From the NCBI RefSeq assembly GCF_900156655.1, contig NZ_FTOG01000003.1:1-64000 (forward strand): a stretch of DNA of 64,000 nucleotides, written 5' to 3'. Shown here piece by piece: positions 46,616 to 54,578 of the stretch (position 1 is its first letter; each line of letters starts with the position of its first letter). The stretch is from Rhodobacter aestuarii. Lineage in GTDB: Bacteria > Pseudomonadota > Alphaproteobacteria > Rhodobacterales > Rhodobacteraceae. The notes beneath the pieces are model-generated. The model saw only the letters and a list, made by a program, of their open reading frames with translations. It had not been told where the DNA came from and did not search any database. The position numbers were made by a program, and so were the translations under genes.

Positions 46616-47404
46616 ATGACAAAATTCATAGACATCAAAGGCGTGAAGCACGCCTATCGCACCAAGAACGGCCCGCTTCCGGTGCTGGACGGGCTGGATA
46701 TCGAGGTGCCAGAAGGCACGTTTTGCGCTGTTGTTGGCCCCTCGGGCTGCGGGAAATCCACCCTCACCCGGCTCGTTTCGGGGCTGATGAAACCTGATAG
46801 CGGCGCGGTGGTGCTGGCAGGGGAAGAAGTGGCAAGCCCACGCAAAACGGTGGGCATGGCGTTTCAAAACCCGGTCATGCTGGAATGGCGCACGATCTTG
46901 CAAAACGTGATGCTGCCCCTAGAAATCGTTGCCCCCAGCATGGCGAAAGCGGAGGCCGAGGGCCGCGCGGCGCATTTGCTGGACATGGTGGGGCTGAAAG
47001 GGTTCGAGAACAAGAAACCCTCTGAGCTTTCGGGCGGCATGCGGCAGCGTGCCAGCCTGTGCCGTGCTTTGGTGCATAAACCGCAAGTTCTCATCATGGA
47101 TGAGCCCTTTGGCGCGCTGGATAACTTCACGCGTGAAGACCTTTGGCAAACGATGCGCGATCTGCGCGCGGCGGAGCCGTTTACCTGCGTGCTGATCACT
47201 CATGATCTGCGCGAGAGCGTGTTTTTGGGCGACCAAGTGGTGGTGCTCTCGGGGCGGCCTGCGCGCACGCAATATGTGCTGGATGTGGACCTGCCCGCCG
47301 ACCGCACGATTGATATTTTGTATGAACCCAAAGCCGTGGAAATGCTGCACCTGTTGCGCGACCAAATCCGCATGGCACAGGGCCGCGACGGAGACATGCA
47401 CTGA
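46616..47404 (+). CDS. ABC transporter ATP-binding protein
   Basis: A 262-residue ATPase of the nitrate/taurine/NMT1 importer group. Walker A is GPSGCGKS (about 41-48), the signature LSGGMRQR is near 139-146, and Walker B is VLIMDEPFGALD near 158-169, followed by the switch His in LITHDLRESV. I chose the ATG at 46616; a frame open 60 bases upstream is not supported. It ends at the permease start, with a one-base overlap, and so is translationally linked to it. Confidence 0.93.
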   Translation: MTKFIDIKGVKHAYRTKNGPLPVLDGLDIEVPEGTFCAVVGPSGCGKSTLTRLVSGLMKPDSGAVVLAGEEVASPRKTVGMAFQNPVMLEWRTILQNVMLPLEIVAPSMAKAEAEGRAAHLLDMVGLKGFENKKPSELSGGMRQRASLCRALVHKPQVLIMDEPFGALDNFTREDLWQTMRDLRAAEPFTCVLITHDLRESVFLGDQVVVLSGRPARTQYVLDVDLPADRTIDILYEPKAVEMLHLLRDQIRMAQGRDGDMH

Positions 47405-48168
47405 TGGAAACCGCGCAAAAAATCCTAGTGCCGCTCTTGGCGATCTTAATCTTTTTGGGTCTGTGGGAAGCGCTGGTCTGGATCAATAACTGGCCAGATT
47501 ACAAAATGGCCTCCCCCTCTGACCTGCCGCCTGCCTTCATGAAATATAAGGCGCTCTTTATCTCGGGCGGATGGGAAACGCTTTGGCGCACCGTCGCGGG
47601 GCTGGTGCTTGCCGTGATCTTTGGCACCGGGCTTGGCATGGTCATGGGCTTTTCGCGTATTGCCCGCGCCGGGCTTTACCCGCTGCTTGTGGGCTTTAAC
47701 GCGATCCCCAAAGCGACGCTCGTGCCGGTGATCGCGCTGGTGTTCATTGGGCAATATGACTTCAACACCGTCTTGATGGCGTTCTTGATTTCGTTCTTCC
47801 CGATTGCGGTCTCTGTCGGCATCGGCCTTTCAACGCTCGAACCCGAATACCGCGATATTTTGGCCGCGCTTGGGGCCTCCAAATTCACGATCTTTCGGAA
47901 GATCGCGCTGCCCAAAACCTTGCCCGAGTTTTTTGGCGCGCTGAAGGTGTCGGTTACGCTGGCTTTCATCGGCACCAATCTGGTGGAAATCGTCAGCCCG
48001 CATGGGCGCGGCCTCGGGGCGTTGTTCCTCTCTGGCCAAACAAACTCCGACTATCCGTTGATGTTTGCCGTGCTGATCGCCCTCGCTGCGCTGGGGATCG
48101 TGCTCTACTACGCCGTGGTCGCGCTTGAGCGGATCTTTGCAGGCTGGGCCGAGCGCAATCCGGGCTGA
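47404..48168 (+). CDS. ABC transporter permease (SsuC/TauC-like)
   Basis: A 254-residue inner-membrane permease with six helices (about 7-25, 60-85, 95-115, 120-145, 185-205 and 215-240). The EAA loop is LAALGASKFTIFRKIALPKTLPEFFGALK (about 155-183). It forms the channel for the preceding binding protein and ATPase. The three genes make one complete importer; a terminator-like hairpin follows. Confidence 0.92.
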   Translation: METAQKILVPLLAILIFLGLWEALVWINNWPDYKMASPSDLPPAFMKYKALFISGGWETLWRTVAGLVLAVIFGTGLGMVMGFSRIARAGLYPLLVGFNAIPKATLVPVIALVFIGQYDFNTVLMAFLISFFPIAVSVGIGLSTLEPEYRDILAALGASKFTIFRKIALPKTLPEFFGALKVSVTLAFIGTNLVEIVSPHGRGLGALFLSGQTNSDYPLMFAVLIALAALGIVLYYAVVALERIFAGWAERNPG

Positions 48169-48189
48169 TCCCCACGCCAAAGAACAAAC

Positions 48190-48226
48190 ACGTTAAGGCC
48201 CGGGCGCTTCGCTCGGGCCTTAACGT
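48190..48226. terminator. Bidirectional hairpin between the importer operon and tadA
   Basis: CGTTAAGGCCCGGGCG / CTCGGGCCTTAACG, a long stem around a GCTTCG loop. The tadA stop codon (48220-48222) lies inside its right arm. There are short T-rich stretches on both sides. Confidence 0.75.
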
Positions 48227-48669
48227 TTCGCGGCGAAGAAATCTTTCAGCAGCTTTTCGGCGGGCTCCGCGGCGATGCCGTCATAGACCTCGGGCACATG
48301 ATGGCACTGGGAATGCGCAAAGATACGCGGGCCTTGCGCCACGCCGCCTGATTTTGGGTCTGCCGCGCCATAATAAACCCGCGCAATCCGCGCATTTGAA
48401 ATCGCCGCCGCACACATCGGGCAGGGTTCCAGCGTCACATAAAGATCGTGCCCCGGTAGCCGCTCAGACCCCACCGCCGCGCAAGCCGCACGCATGGCGA
48501 GAATTTCAGCATGCGCGGTAGGATCACAAAGTTCGCGCGTGCGGTTGCCTGCGCGCGCGACGACCACGCCCGATGGCGCAACCACCACCGCGCCCACCGG
48601 CACCTCGCCCCGCTCTGCCGCCGCGCGCGCCTCGGCCAGCGCCTCATCCATATAGCTGCGAAAATTCAT
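48220..48669 (-). CDS. tadA: tRNA adenosine(34) deaminase
   Basis: A 149-residue zinc deaminase that converts A34 of tRNA-Arg(ACG) to inosine, needed to read CGC and CGA codons. The zinc ligands are His53 (in TAHAEILA, with proton-shuttle Glu55) and Cys83 and Cys86 (in EPCPMC). The length and motifs fit TadA rather than cytidine deaminases. It is convergent with the ABC importer operon, whose hairpin overlaps its stop codon, and divergent from the pseudouridine synthase gene. Confidence 0.93.
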   Translation of the reverse strand: MNFRSYMDEALAEARAAAERGEVPVGAVVVAPSGVVVARAGNRTRELCDPTAHAEILAMRAACAAVGSERLPGHDLYVTLEPCPMCAAAISNARIARVYYGAADPKSGGVAQGPRIFAHSQCHHVPEVYDGIAAEPAEKLLKDFFAAKR

Positions 48670-48788
48670 CCCCCTTCATCGCGCGCAAACCATTCCCCAT
48701 CAAGCCGCTTTCCAAGCCCAAGCGAAAGGTGTAGGAGGGCACCTTCGCCCGCGATGGTCGCGCGCCCCCTCCCCTTGAAGGATCAGAT

Positions 48789-50492
48789 ATGGCTGATGCC
48801 CCCAATCTCCCCGAATCCGCTGAACGTATTGCCAAAGTGATCGCCCGCTCTGGTGTGGCCTCGCGCCGCGATGCTGAGAAAATGATTCTCGCAGGCCGTG
48901 TGACCGTGAATGGCAAGCGGATCGAAAGCCCCGCGCTTGACGTGCTGCCCAATGACAAAGTGGCGATTGACGGCAAGCCGATTGATGCGCCGCAAGAAAC
49001 CCGGCTGTGGCTTTATTACAAACCCCTTGGCCTTGTGACGACCGAAAAGGACGAACAAGGCCGCCGCACGATTTTTGATGAAATGCCCGAGGGGATGCCG
49101 CGCGTTTTGAATGTGGGCCGGCTCGACCTCAACTCCGAAGGGCTGCTGTTGCTCACCAATGATGGCGGGCTGAAGCGCCGGTTGGAACTGCCCGAAACCG
49201 GCTGGCTCCGCAAATACCGCGTGCGGGTGAATGGCCGCCCGCTGTCTGACACGTTCAACCCGCTGCGCGAAGGGCTGACGATTGAGGGCGAAGATTTCCA
49301 ACCGATGGAAGTTTCGCTCGACCGTCAGCAAGGCGCGAATGCGTGGCTGACCGTGGGCATTCGCGAAGGCAAAAACCGCGAAATTCGCCGCGCGATGGCC
49401 GAGGTGGGGATGACGGTGAACCGGCTGATCCGGGTCAGCTACGGCCCGTTCCGCCTCAATGACATGCAACCCGGCGATGTGATGGAAGTGAAGCGCAAAT
49501 TGCTGCGCGATCAGCTGGGCGACAGGCTGCTGTTTGGCATTGAAGATGGCAAACCCTCCCGCGCCGAGCGTGAAGAGGCACGCGGCGCCCGTCGCGGCCC
49601 GAAACCGGGCGGCAGAGGCGAGTTTAAACCGCGTGACGCGCGCGGCGAAGATGGCGAGGCCCCGAAAAAAGGCTTTGGCCGTCAGCGCGATTTCTCGGAA
49701 GGCGCGGAGCCGCAGGCGCGCAAGCCGCGCGCGTTTGGCTCGAAATCGCATCACGATGATGATCGCAAACCTTTCTCCCGGCGTGAGGATGGGGATCGCA
49801 AACCCTTCGCGCGTCGCGAGGACGGGGACCGCAAGCCCTTCGCCCGTCGGGACGATGGGGACCGCAAACCCTTTGGCCGCCGCGAAGATGGCGAGGGCAA
49901 ACGCCCGTTCAAGCCGCGCTTTGACGGCGAGAAAAAACCTTTCGGCAAGCGTGACGATGGGGATCGTAAACCGTTCGGCAAACGCGAAGACGGGGACCGG
50001 AAGCCTTACCAGCGCCGCGAAGACGGCGAAGGTAATCGCTCCTTCAAGCCGCGTTTTGATGGCGAGAAAAAGCCCTATGGCAAGCGCGACGATGGGGATC
50101 GCAAGCCCTTCAACCGGCGTGAAGATGGCGACCGGAAACCCTATGCCCGCCGCGAAGACGGGGACCGCAAACCTTACGCCAAGCGCGAGGATGGAGATCG
50201 CAAACCCTACGCGAAACGCGAAGACGGCGACCGCAAGCCCTACCCGCGCCGTGACGACGGGGATCGTAAGCCTTATGCCCGCCGGGAAGATGGCGACCGT
50301 AAGCCCTTTGGTAGCCGTTCGGGCGGGGACAAGCCGGGCTTCAAATCGGCGGGCTTCAAAAGCCACGGTGGCAAACCCGGCGGCAAGCCGCGCTCCGAAG
50401 GGTTCAAAAGCCACGGCGACGATGCCCGCAAAGGCGGAGACTTCAAACCGAGCAGGTTCAAAGGCGGCAAACCCGGCCCGAAACGGGGCTAA
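48789..50492 (+). CDS. RsuA/RluB-family pseudouridine synthase with long tandem-repeat tail
   Basis: A 567-residue protein. Residues 1-70 form an S4 domain (RIAKVIARSGVASRRDAEKMILAGRVTVNG), and about 75-245 form the synthase fold with the catalytic Asp in LNVGRLDLNSEGLLLLTNDG (about 106-125). These enzymes make pseudouridine in 16S or 23S rRNA; RluB acts on 23S U2605. The rest is a highly charged tail. Residues 325-513 consist of about 17 copies of an 11-residue unit, DRKPFARREDG, with variants EGKRPFKPRFDG and EKKPFGKRDDG. The tail is probably disordered and RNA-binding. The repeats suggest expansion by slippage. Confidence 0.92.
   Translation: MADAPNLPESAERIAKVIARSGVASRRDAEKMILAGRVTVNGKRIESPALDVLPNDKVAIDGKPIDAPQETRLWLYYKPLGLVTTEKDEQGRRTIFDEMPEGMPRVLNVGRLDLNSEGLLLLTNDGGLKRRLELPETGWLRKYRVRVNGRPLSDTFNPLREGLTIEGEDFQPMEVSLDRQQGANAWLTVGIREGKNREIRRAMAEVGMTVNRLIRVSYGPFRLNDMQPGDVMEVKRKLLRDQLGDRLLFGIEDGKPSRAEREEARGARRGPKPGGRGEFKPRDARGEDGEAPKKGFGRQRDFSEGAEPQARKPRAFGSKSHHDDDRKPFSRREDGDRKPFARREDGDRKPFARRDDGDRKPFGRREDGEGKRPFKPRFDGEKKPFGKRDDGDRKPFGKREDGDRKPYQRREDGEGNRSFKPRFDGEKKPYGKRDDGDRKPFNRREDGDRKPYARREDGDRKPYAKREDGDRKPYAKREDGDRKPYPRRDDGDRKPYARREDGDRKPFGSRSGGDKPGFKSAGFKSHGGKPGGKPRSEGFKSHGDDARKGGDFKPSRFKGGKPGPKRG
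49761..50333 (+). repeat. 33-base tandem repeats in the pseudouridine synthase tail
   Basis: About 17 direct copies of a 33-base unit encode DRKPFARREDG-like peptides. A pair of units (EGxRxFKPRFDG-EKKPxGKRDDG) recurs as a block at about 49889-49960 and 50025-50096, showing that groups of units were duplicated together. Copies differ mostly at third codon positions, so the protein sequence is kept. Confidence 0.85.
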
Positions 50493-50510
50493 GAGCAGCC
50501 TTTAAAGCAC

Positions 50511-50540
50511 AAGGGCGGGGCAACACCCCGCCCTTTGTTT
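50511..50540 (+). terminator. Terminator of the pseudouridine synthase gene
   Basis: A perfect ten-base stem AAGGGCGGGG / CCCCGCCCTT with a five-base loop, followed by TGTTTG, 19 bases after the stop codon. Confidence 0.85.
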
Positions 50541-50610
50541 GTCGCGGCCCCTTTTCCTGCGCGGCGGCTGCGCTTACCTTTGAGGAAAGCGCCCGAAAAC
50601 CGGAGGCCCC

Positions 50611-50694
50611 ATGTCGCGCAAGACGCTTCAGAGCATTGCTTTTTACCTGCTGCTTGCGCTGACCTTCTCGGTCGCGCTGAAAGGCACGGTCTAA
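50611..50694 (+). CDS. 27-residue membrane peptide upstream of the XpaC-like gene
   Basis: A very short gene, MSRKTLQSIAFYLLLALTFS followed by VALKGTV. A strong CGGAGG lies four bases before the ATG. The peptide has a basic N-terminus and a single hydrophobic helix (about 9-22), the plan of a small inner-membrane protein. Its stop codon ends one base before the ATG of the XpaC-like gene, so the two are translationally coupled. I do not recognise a family. It may assemble with, or regulate, the membrane proteins of the cassette that follows. Confidence 0.65.
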   Translation: MSRKTLQSIAFYLLLALTFSVALKGTV

Positions 50695-50695
50695 A

Positions 50696-51589
50696 ATGGC
50701 GCAGCGTTTTGGCGGCAAATACTCGCCCAAAGGCTATGCGGGGGTGGCCCCCGACCGGCTGCCGGAAACCGCGCACAGCCATCCGATGACCCGCCGCCTC
50801 GTTTGGGTGGGCGTCGCGGCGGTGCCGTTTTTATTCAATGCCTTTGGCGGGGGGCCGGTGGCGCTTGCTCGTGGGCTTGGCGGTTTTGCACTGGTGGCAG
50901 GCGCGGTAGTGCTGATCCGCGAAGGGCTCAAGGCCGAGGCCGCTTGGGCCGCGCGCAAAGTGGCCCGCCGCCCCGCCCTGCCCCGCAAGGCGCTTGGTGC
51001 GGTGATCTTGGGCCTTGGGCTCGCCACCGGCGCGCAAGCCCCGGAAATTGGGATCATCGGGGCCGCCGTGATTGGCGTGATTGGCGCGGCGCTGAGCCTT
51101 TTTGCCTTTGGCCTCGACCCGATGCGCGACAAGGGTATGGAAGGGATCGACCCGTTTCAACAAGATCGCGTCGCCAAAGTGGTGGCCGCTGGCGAAGAAC
51201 AGCTCGCGGCGCTTAATGACGCGATCACCCGCGCAGGCGATGCCCGGCTGACCGCTCGTGTGGCCGGTTTTGCAGGGACTGCACGGAAGCTCTTCCGGGC
51301 CGTTGAGGAAGACCCCGGCGATCTCAATGCCGCGCGGCGCTATATGACGGTGTATCTGTCTGGCGCGCGCGCCGCCGCGGAGAAATTTGCCGATCTTTGG
51401 GCAAGCCGCCAAGATGCCAAAGCCCGCGCAGACTTTGAGGCGCTTTTGGATGATCTTGAGGCCAATTACACGGCCCGCACCGCACAGCTTTTAGAAGAGG
51501 GACGCGAAGGTCTTGAAATTGAAATAGAAGTTCTGCGTGAGCGGTTGGCACGCGAGGGCCTTGCCCCCGCATCGGACCATACTGCCTAA
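50696..51589 (+). CDS. XpaC-like membrane protein (5-bromo-4-chloroindolyl phosphate hydrolysis family)
   Basis: A 297-residue protein. Four hydrophobic segments lie at about 38-53, 58-78, 100-120 and 122-142 (IIGAAVIGVIGAALSLFAFG), followed by a long helical, probably coiled-coil region (about 160-290) exposed to the cytosol. The family name comes from a B. subtilis phenotype and does not prove phosphatase activity; no catalytic motif is visible. In Bacillus the gene pairs with a TelA homologue, as here with a TelA two genes downstream. It is directly coupled to the small peptide gene upstream. Confidence 0.82.
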   Translation: MAQRFGGKYSPKGYAGVAPDRLPETAHSHPMTRRLVWVGVAAVPFLFNAFGGGPVALARGLGGFALVAGAVVLIREGLKAEAAWAARKVARRPALPRKALGAVILGLGLATGAQAPEIGIIGAAVIGVIGAALSLFAFGLDPMRDKGMEGIDPFQQDRVAKVVAAGEEQLAALNDAITRAGDARLTARVAGFAGTARKLFRAVEEDPGDLNAARRYMTVYLSGARAAAEKFADLWASRQDAKARADFEALLDDLEANYTARTAQLLEEGREGLEIEIEVLRERLAREGLAPASDHTA

Positions 51590-51711
51590 GCGCGATTTCC
51601 GTTTCCAAGCCGGAAACCGAGCGTTTTTCATCCCTCAAGGATTCACCCTGTCCAAGCCATAATCTGGCCCCGCTTGGCCGTAAGTTTACGAAAAATCGTA
51701 GCAGGTGAACC

Positions 51712-52413
51712 ATGTTGAAGACCCTTCCGCCCCCCGCCGTTTCCGTTGCTCTTGCACTGGCGCTTTCCGCCTTTGTGGCATTGGATGCCGAAGCCTCCGC
51801 CAGCACCGAGGCGGACACGCTGGCCAATCTTCCCAGCGCAATTTTTGGTTTTTTGCGCAGTGCGGCGGTGTTTTTTGTGGCCCCTGTGGCACTGGCAATG
51901 GTGTTTTGGCACCGCAACCTGATCAGCCATGCGCATGCGCTCATTCTGCGCGTGTCGATCCGCGCCTCGGCATTGCGCCCAGCCCCTGTCGATGAGCCCA
52001 CGCCCCTCGCCCCGGCGAAACACCTCGCCCAAGGTGGTCACATCGACCATGAGGTGAAATTGCGCATGACCGAAGTCCATCGGCAATTGCGCGCGCGTGC
52101 GCCTGAATTGTTGCCCGTTTTTGCTGATTGTCGCGCCGCACAGGCCCGCCTCTTGTCTCAAGCCCGGCAGCATGAAGATGGCCTGCCAGAGGCGGAGCGG
52201 ATGCTGATCGGCGGGTTGGTGCAGATCGAGACGGCAACGCGCAAACTTTCGCTTGTTCTTGACGACGCGACGAAGGAACATACGTTTGGCAACTTCGTGG
52301 ATACGCTCGAAAAAGTGACGGGCGACACATTAGATTGCCTGATTGCGCTACGCGCCCATGCCAAGGGGGCGCAGCAGGGGATGCAGATCGGGGGCGAGGC
52401 GCATCACGCCTGA
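51712..52413 (+). CDS. Membrane protein of unknown function in the TelA cassette
   Basis: A 233-residue protein I do not recognise. It has a hydrophobic N-terminus (about 9-26) that could be a signal peptide or helix, a second hydrophobic segment (about 47-66, AAVFFVAPVALAMVFWHR) and then a mainly helical cytoplasmic part (about 100-225) containing a predicted coiled-coil stretch (VHRQLRARAPELLPVFADCRAAQ). It lies 122 bases after the XpaC-like gene and 27 bases before telA. The length, helix content and position suggest it works with the other two in a membrane-bound assembly. Confidence 0.7.
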   Translation: MLKTLPPPAVSVALALALSAFVALDAEASASTEADTLANLPSAIFGFLRSAAVFFVAPVALAMVFWHRNLISHAHALILRVSIRASALRPAPVDEPTPLAPAKHLAQGGHIDHEVKLRMTEVHRQLRARAPELLPVFADCRAAQARLLSQARQHEDGLPEAERMLIGGLVQIETATRKLSLVLDDATKEHTFGNFVDTLEKVTGDTLDCLIALRAHAKGAQQGMQIGGEAHHA

Positions 52414-52440
52414 CAGGCCGCCCCCAAATGGGGGTGAAGC

Positions 52441-53601
52441 ATGACCGAAACGATCCGCGTGCAGGCCGCGCAGGCCGGGGCTGAAATTGAAGCCGTTGCC
52501 GCGCTGACATTGCCGGAACCAACAGCGGATCTTGTGCCGCTTGAGGCCGCGCCCGCGCCTGTGGCCGCAGATATTCGCAACCGGATGGCGGAAATTGACC
52601 TCAGCGATACTGGCTCGATCATTCAATTTGGCGCGCGGGCGCAGACGGATTTACAAGCGATCAGCCAAGAAATGCTGGCGGATGTGAAAGCGAAAGACCT
52701 TGGCGCAGCGGGCGATAGCCTGAGCGCAATGGTCAGCGCTTTGCGCGGCTTTTCCGAAGGCGAATTGGACGTGCGCCGGGAGCGTTCGCTTTGGGAAAAA
52801 ATCACCGGGCGCGCCGCCCCCTTTGCCCGGTTCCTCGCCCGTTATGAAGCGGTGCAGGGCCAGATCGACACGATCACCGATACACTCTTGAGCCATGAAC
52901 AACGGCTTCTGATCGACATCAAAGCGCTTGATCGGCTTTATGACAAAACGCTGAAATTCTACGATGAACTCGCGCTTTACATCGCGGCGGGCGAGGCGAA
53001 GCTGGCCGAAGTTGACGCTGAAATGATCCCGACCAAAGAGGCGGCCGTTGCCGCCGCGCCGGAAGCCGAGCAAGTGCTGCGGGCGCAGGAACTGCGCGAT
53101 CTGCGCGCTGCACGCGACGACCTTGAACGCCGGGTGCATGATTTGAAACTCACGCGTCAAGTCACCATGCAATCCCTGCCCTCGATCCGGCTTGTGCAAG
53201 AAAACGACAAGAGCCTGATCACCAAGATCAATTCCACATTGGTCAACACCGTGCCGCTGTGGGAAACGCAACTGGCACAGGCGGTGACCATTCAACGCTC
53301 GGCCGAGGCCGCCTCGGCGGTGAAGGAAGCCTCTGATCTGACGAACGAGCTTTTGACCGCAAATGCCAAAACCTTGCGCTCGGCCAATCAGATGGTGCGC
53401 AGTGAAATGGAACGCGGCGTGTTCGATATTGGGGCCGTAAAAGCCGCGAATGAAGAGTTGATCGCGACGATCGAGGACAGTCTGCGGATTGCCGATGAAG
53501 GCAAGCGCAAGCGGGCCGAGGCGGAAACCGAACTTGTGCGGCTCGAAGGCGCTTTGCGCGACACGCTCGCCTCGGCGCGCGCAAAGCCGGTGCAGGGCTG
53601 A
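52441..53601 (+). CDS. TelA/KlaA-family toxic anion resistance protein
   Basis: A 386-residue, almost wholly alpha-helical protein of the TelA family. Typical blocks are LWEKITGRAAPFARFLARYEAVQGQIDTITDTLLSHEQRLLIDIKALDRLYDKTLKFYDELALYIAAGE near 120-185 and TRQVTMQSLPSIRLVQENDKSLITKINSTLVNTVPLWETQLAQAV near 236-282. TelA was found as a tellurite resistance determinant, and the family also appears in stress loci with TerD, XpaC or SPFH partners; the mechanism is unknown. It ends two bases before the next gene. Confidence 0.92.
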   Translation: MTETIRVQAAQAGAEIEAVAALTLPEPTADLVPLEAAPAPVAADIRNRMAEIDLSDTGSIIQFGARAQTDLQAISQEMLADVKAKDLGAAGDSLSAMVSALRGFSEGELDVRRERSLWEKITGRAAPFARFLARYEAVQGQIDTITDTLLSHEQRLLIDIKALDRLYDKTLKFYDELALYIAAGEAKLAEVDAEMIPTKEAAVAAAPEAEQVLRAQELRDLRAARDDLERRVHDLKLTRQVTMQSLPSIRLVQENDKSLITKINSTLVNTVPLWETQLAQAVTIQRSAEAASAVKEASDLTNELLTANAKTLRSANQMVRSEMERGVFDIGAVKAANEELIATIEDSLRIADEGKRKRAEAETELVRLEGALRDTLASARAKPVQG

Positions 53602-53603
53602 TC

Positions 53604-54569
53604 ATGCAGCAGCGCGCGTGGGGGCGCATTTCTGCTTTGGGCCGGGGCGCGAGCACGGCTGTGCTTTGCTTGGCACTTGCGGGCTGTATCGAGGCGCCTT
53701 TCGGGCAAGGGGGAATGCGGCAATCGCCCCGCCCCGCCCCCGCGCCCGATGTTGTGACCCCGCAAAGCCCCGAAAGCTTAGCCGTTGCCGCCTATTACCA
53801 GCAGATTGAAGACACGCTGAAGGGCCGTGGGCTGTTGCGCACAGATGTCGCCCCGCGCGATGCGCCTATCACCACGCATCAACTGATCGATGATTTCATC
53901 CATATCGCGCTTTATGACGAATATTCTTCTTTCGGCGGCACCTATATTGCCCGCCCAACGCCCTCGCGGCTGCGGCGCTGGCAGGTGCCGGTGCGGATGT
54001 CTGTGGAATTTGGCGCCTCGGTGCCGCTGGAACAGCGCAGCCAAGACCATGCGGTGATTTCCGCCTATGCCGGGCAATTGGCAAGCGCCAGCCGCCACCC
54101 AGTGCAAGTGGTTCCTGCAGGCGGCAACTTTACCGTCTTTGTTGTCAATGAAGATGAGCGTCGTGATCTTGGCCCACGGTTACAGCAGTTGGTGCCGGGC
54201 ATCGACCCGGGGTCGGTCGATGCGATCACCAATCTTGCCCCCTCCACCTTCTGCGTGGTTTTTGCCTTCTCGGAAGGGGCGGCCCCGGCCTACTCGCGCG
54301 CTGTTGCCGTGATCCGGGCAGAGCATCCGCCCACGCTGCGCCGCTCTTGCGTGCATGAGGAACTGGCCCAAGGCCTTGGCCTTGCCAATGATTACCCCCA
54401 TGCCCGCCCCTCGATCTTCAATGATGACGAAGAATTCGCACTGCTCACCCGCCATGATGAGCTGTTGTTGCGAATGCTTTACGACCCGCGTCTGCGCCCC
54501 GGCATGGCCGAGGCGGAGGCGCGCCCGATCGTGACCACCATCGCCAGAGAATTGATGGGCGGCAGCTAA
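53604..54569 (+). CDS. DUF2927-type lipoprotein
   Basis: A 321-residue lipoprotein. The signal sequence ends in the lipobox LALAGC with lipidated Cys28. The mature protein has a short Pro-rich linker (about 30-55) and a conserved domain (about 80-310) with the patterns DDFIHIALYDEYSS and LRRSCVHEELAQGLGLANDYPHARPSIFNDDEEFALLTRHDELLLRMLYDPRLRPGM. The HEELAQGLGL segment resembles a zinc-peptidase-like HExxQ motif, but activity is unproven. It should face the periplasm. The gene is tightly coupled to telA. Confidence 0.82.
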   Translation: MQQRAWGRISALGRGASTAVLCLALAGCIEAPFGQGGMRQSPRPAPAPDVVTPQSPESLAVAAYYQQIEDTLKGRGLLRTDVAPRDAPITTHQLIDDFIHIALYDEYSSFGGTYIARPTPSRLRRWQVPVRMSVEFGASVPLEQRSQDHAVISAYAGQLASASRHPVQVVPAGGNFTVFVVNEDERRDLGPRLQQLVPGIDPGSVDAITNLAPSTFCVVFAFSEGAAPAYSRAVAVIRAEHPPTLRRSCVHEELAQGLGLANDYPHARPSIFNDDEEFALLTRHDELLLRMLYDPRLRPGMAEAEARPIVTTIARELMGGS

Positions 54570-54578
54570 GAGGACCAG

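Noticed and set aside
49761..50333. Regular 33-base repeats as a possible CRISPR array
   Set aside because: The repeats are directly adjacent without unique spacers, are in frame and translate to a conserved peptide; no cas genes are present.
48783..50414. A 543-codon minus-strand open frame opposite the pseudouridine synthase
   Set aside because: Its repeats (for example AIFTPVEGLAIPIVAL-like blocks) are the mirror of the tandem repeats in the real gene.
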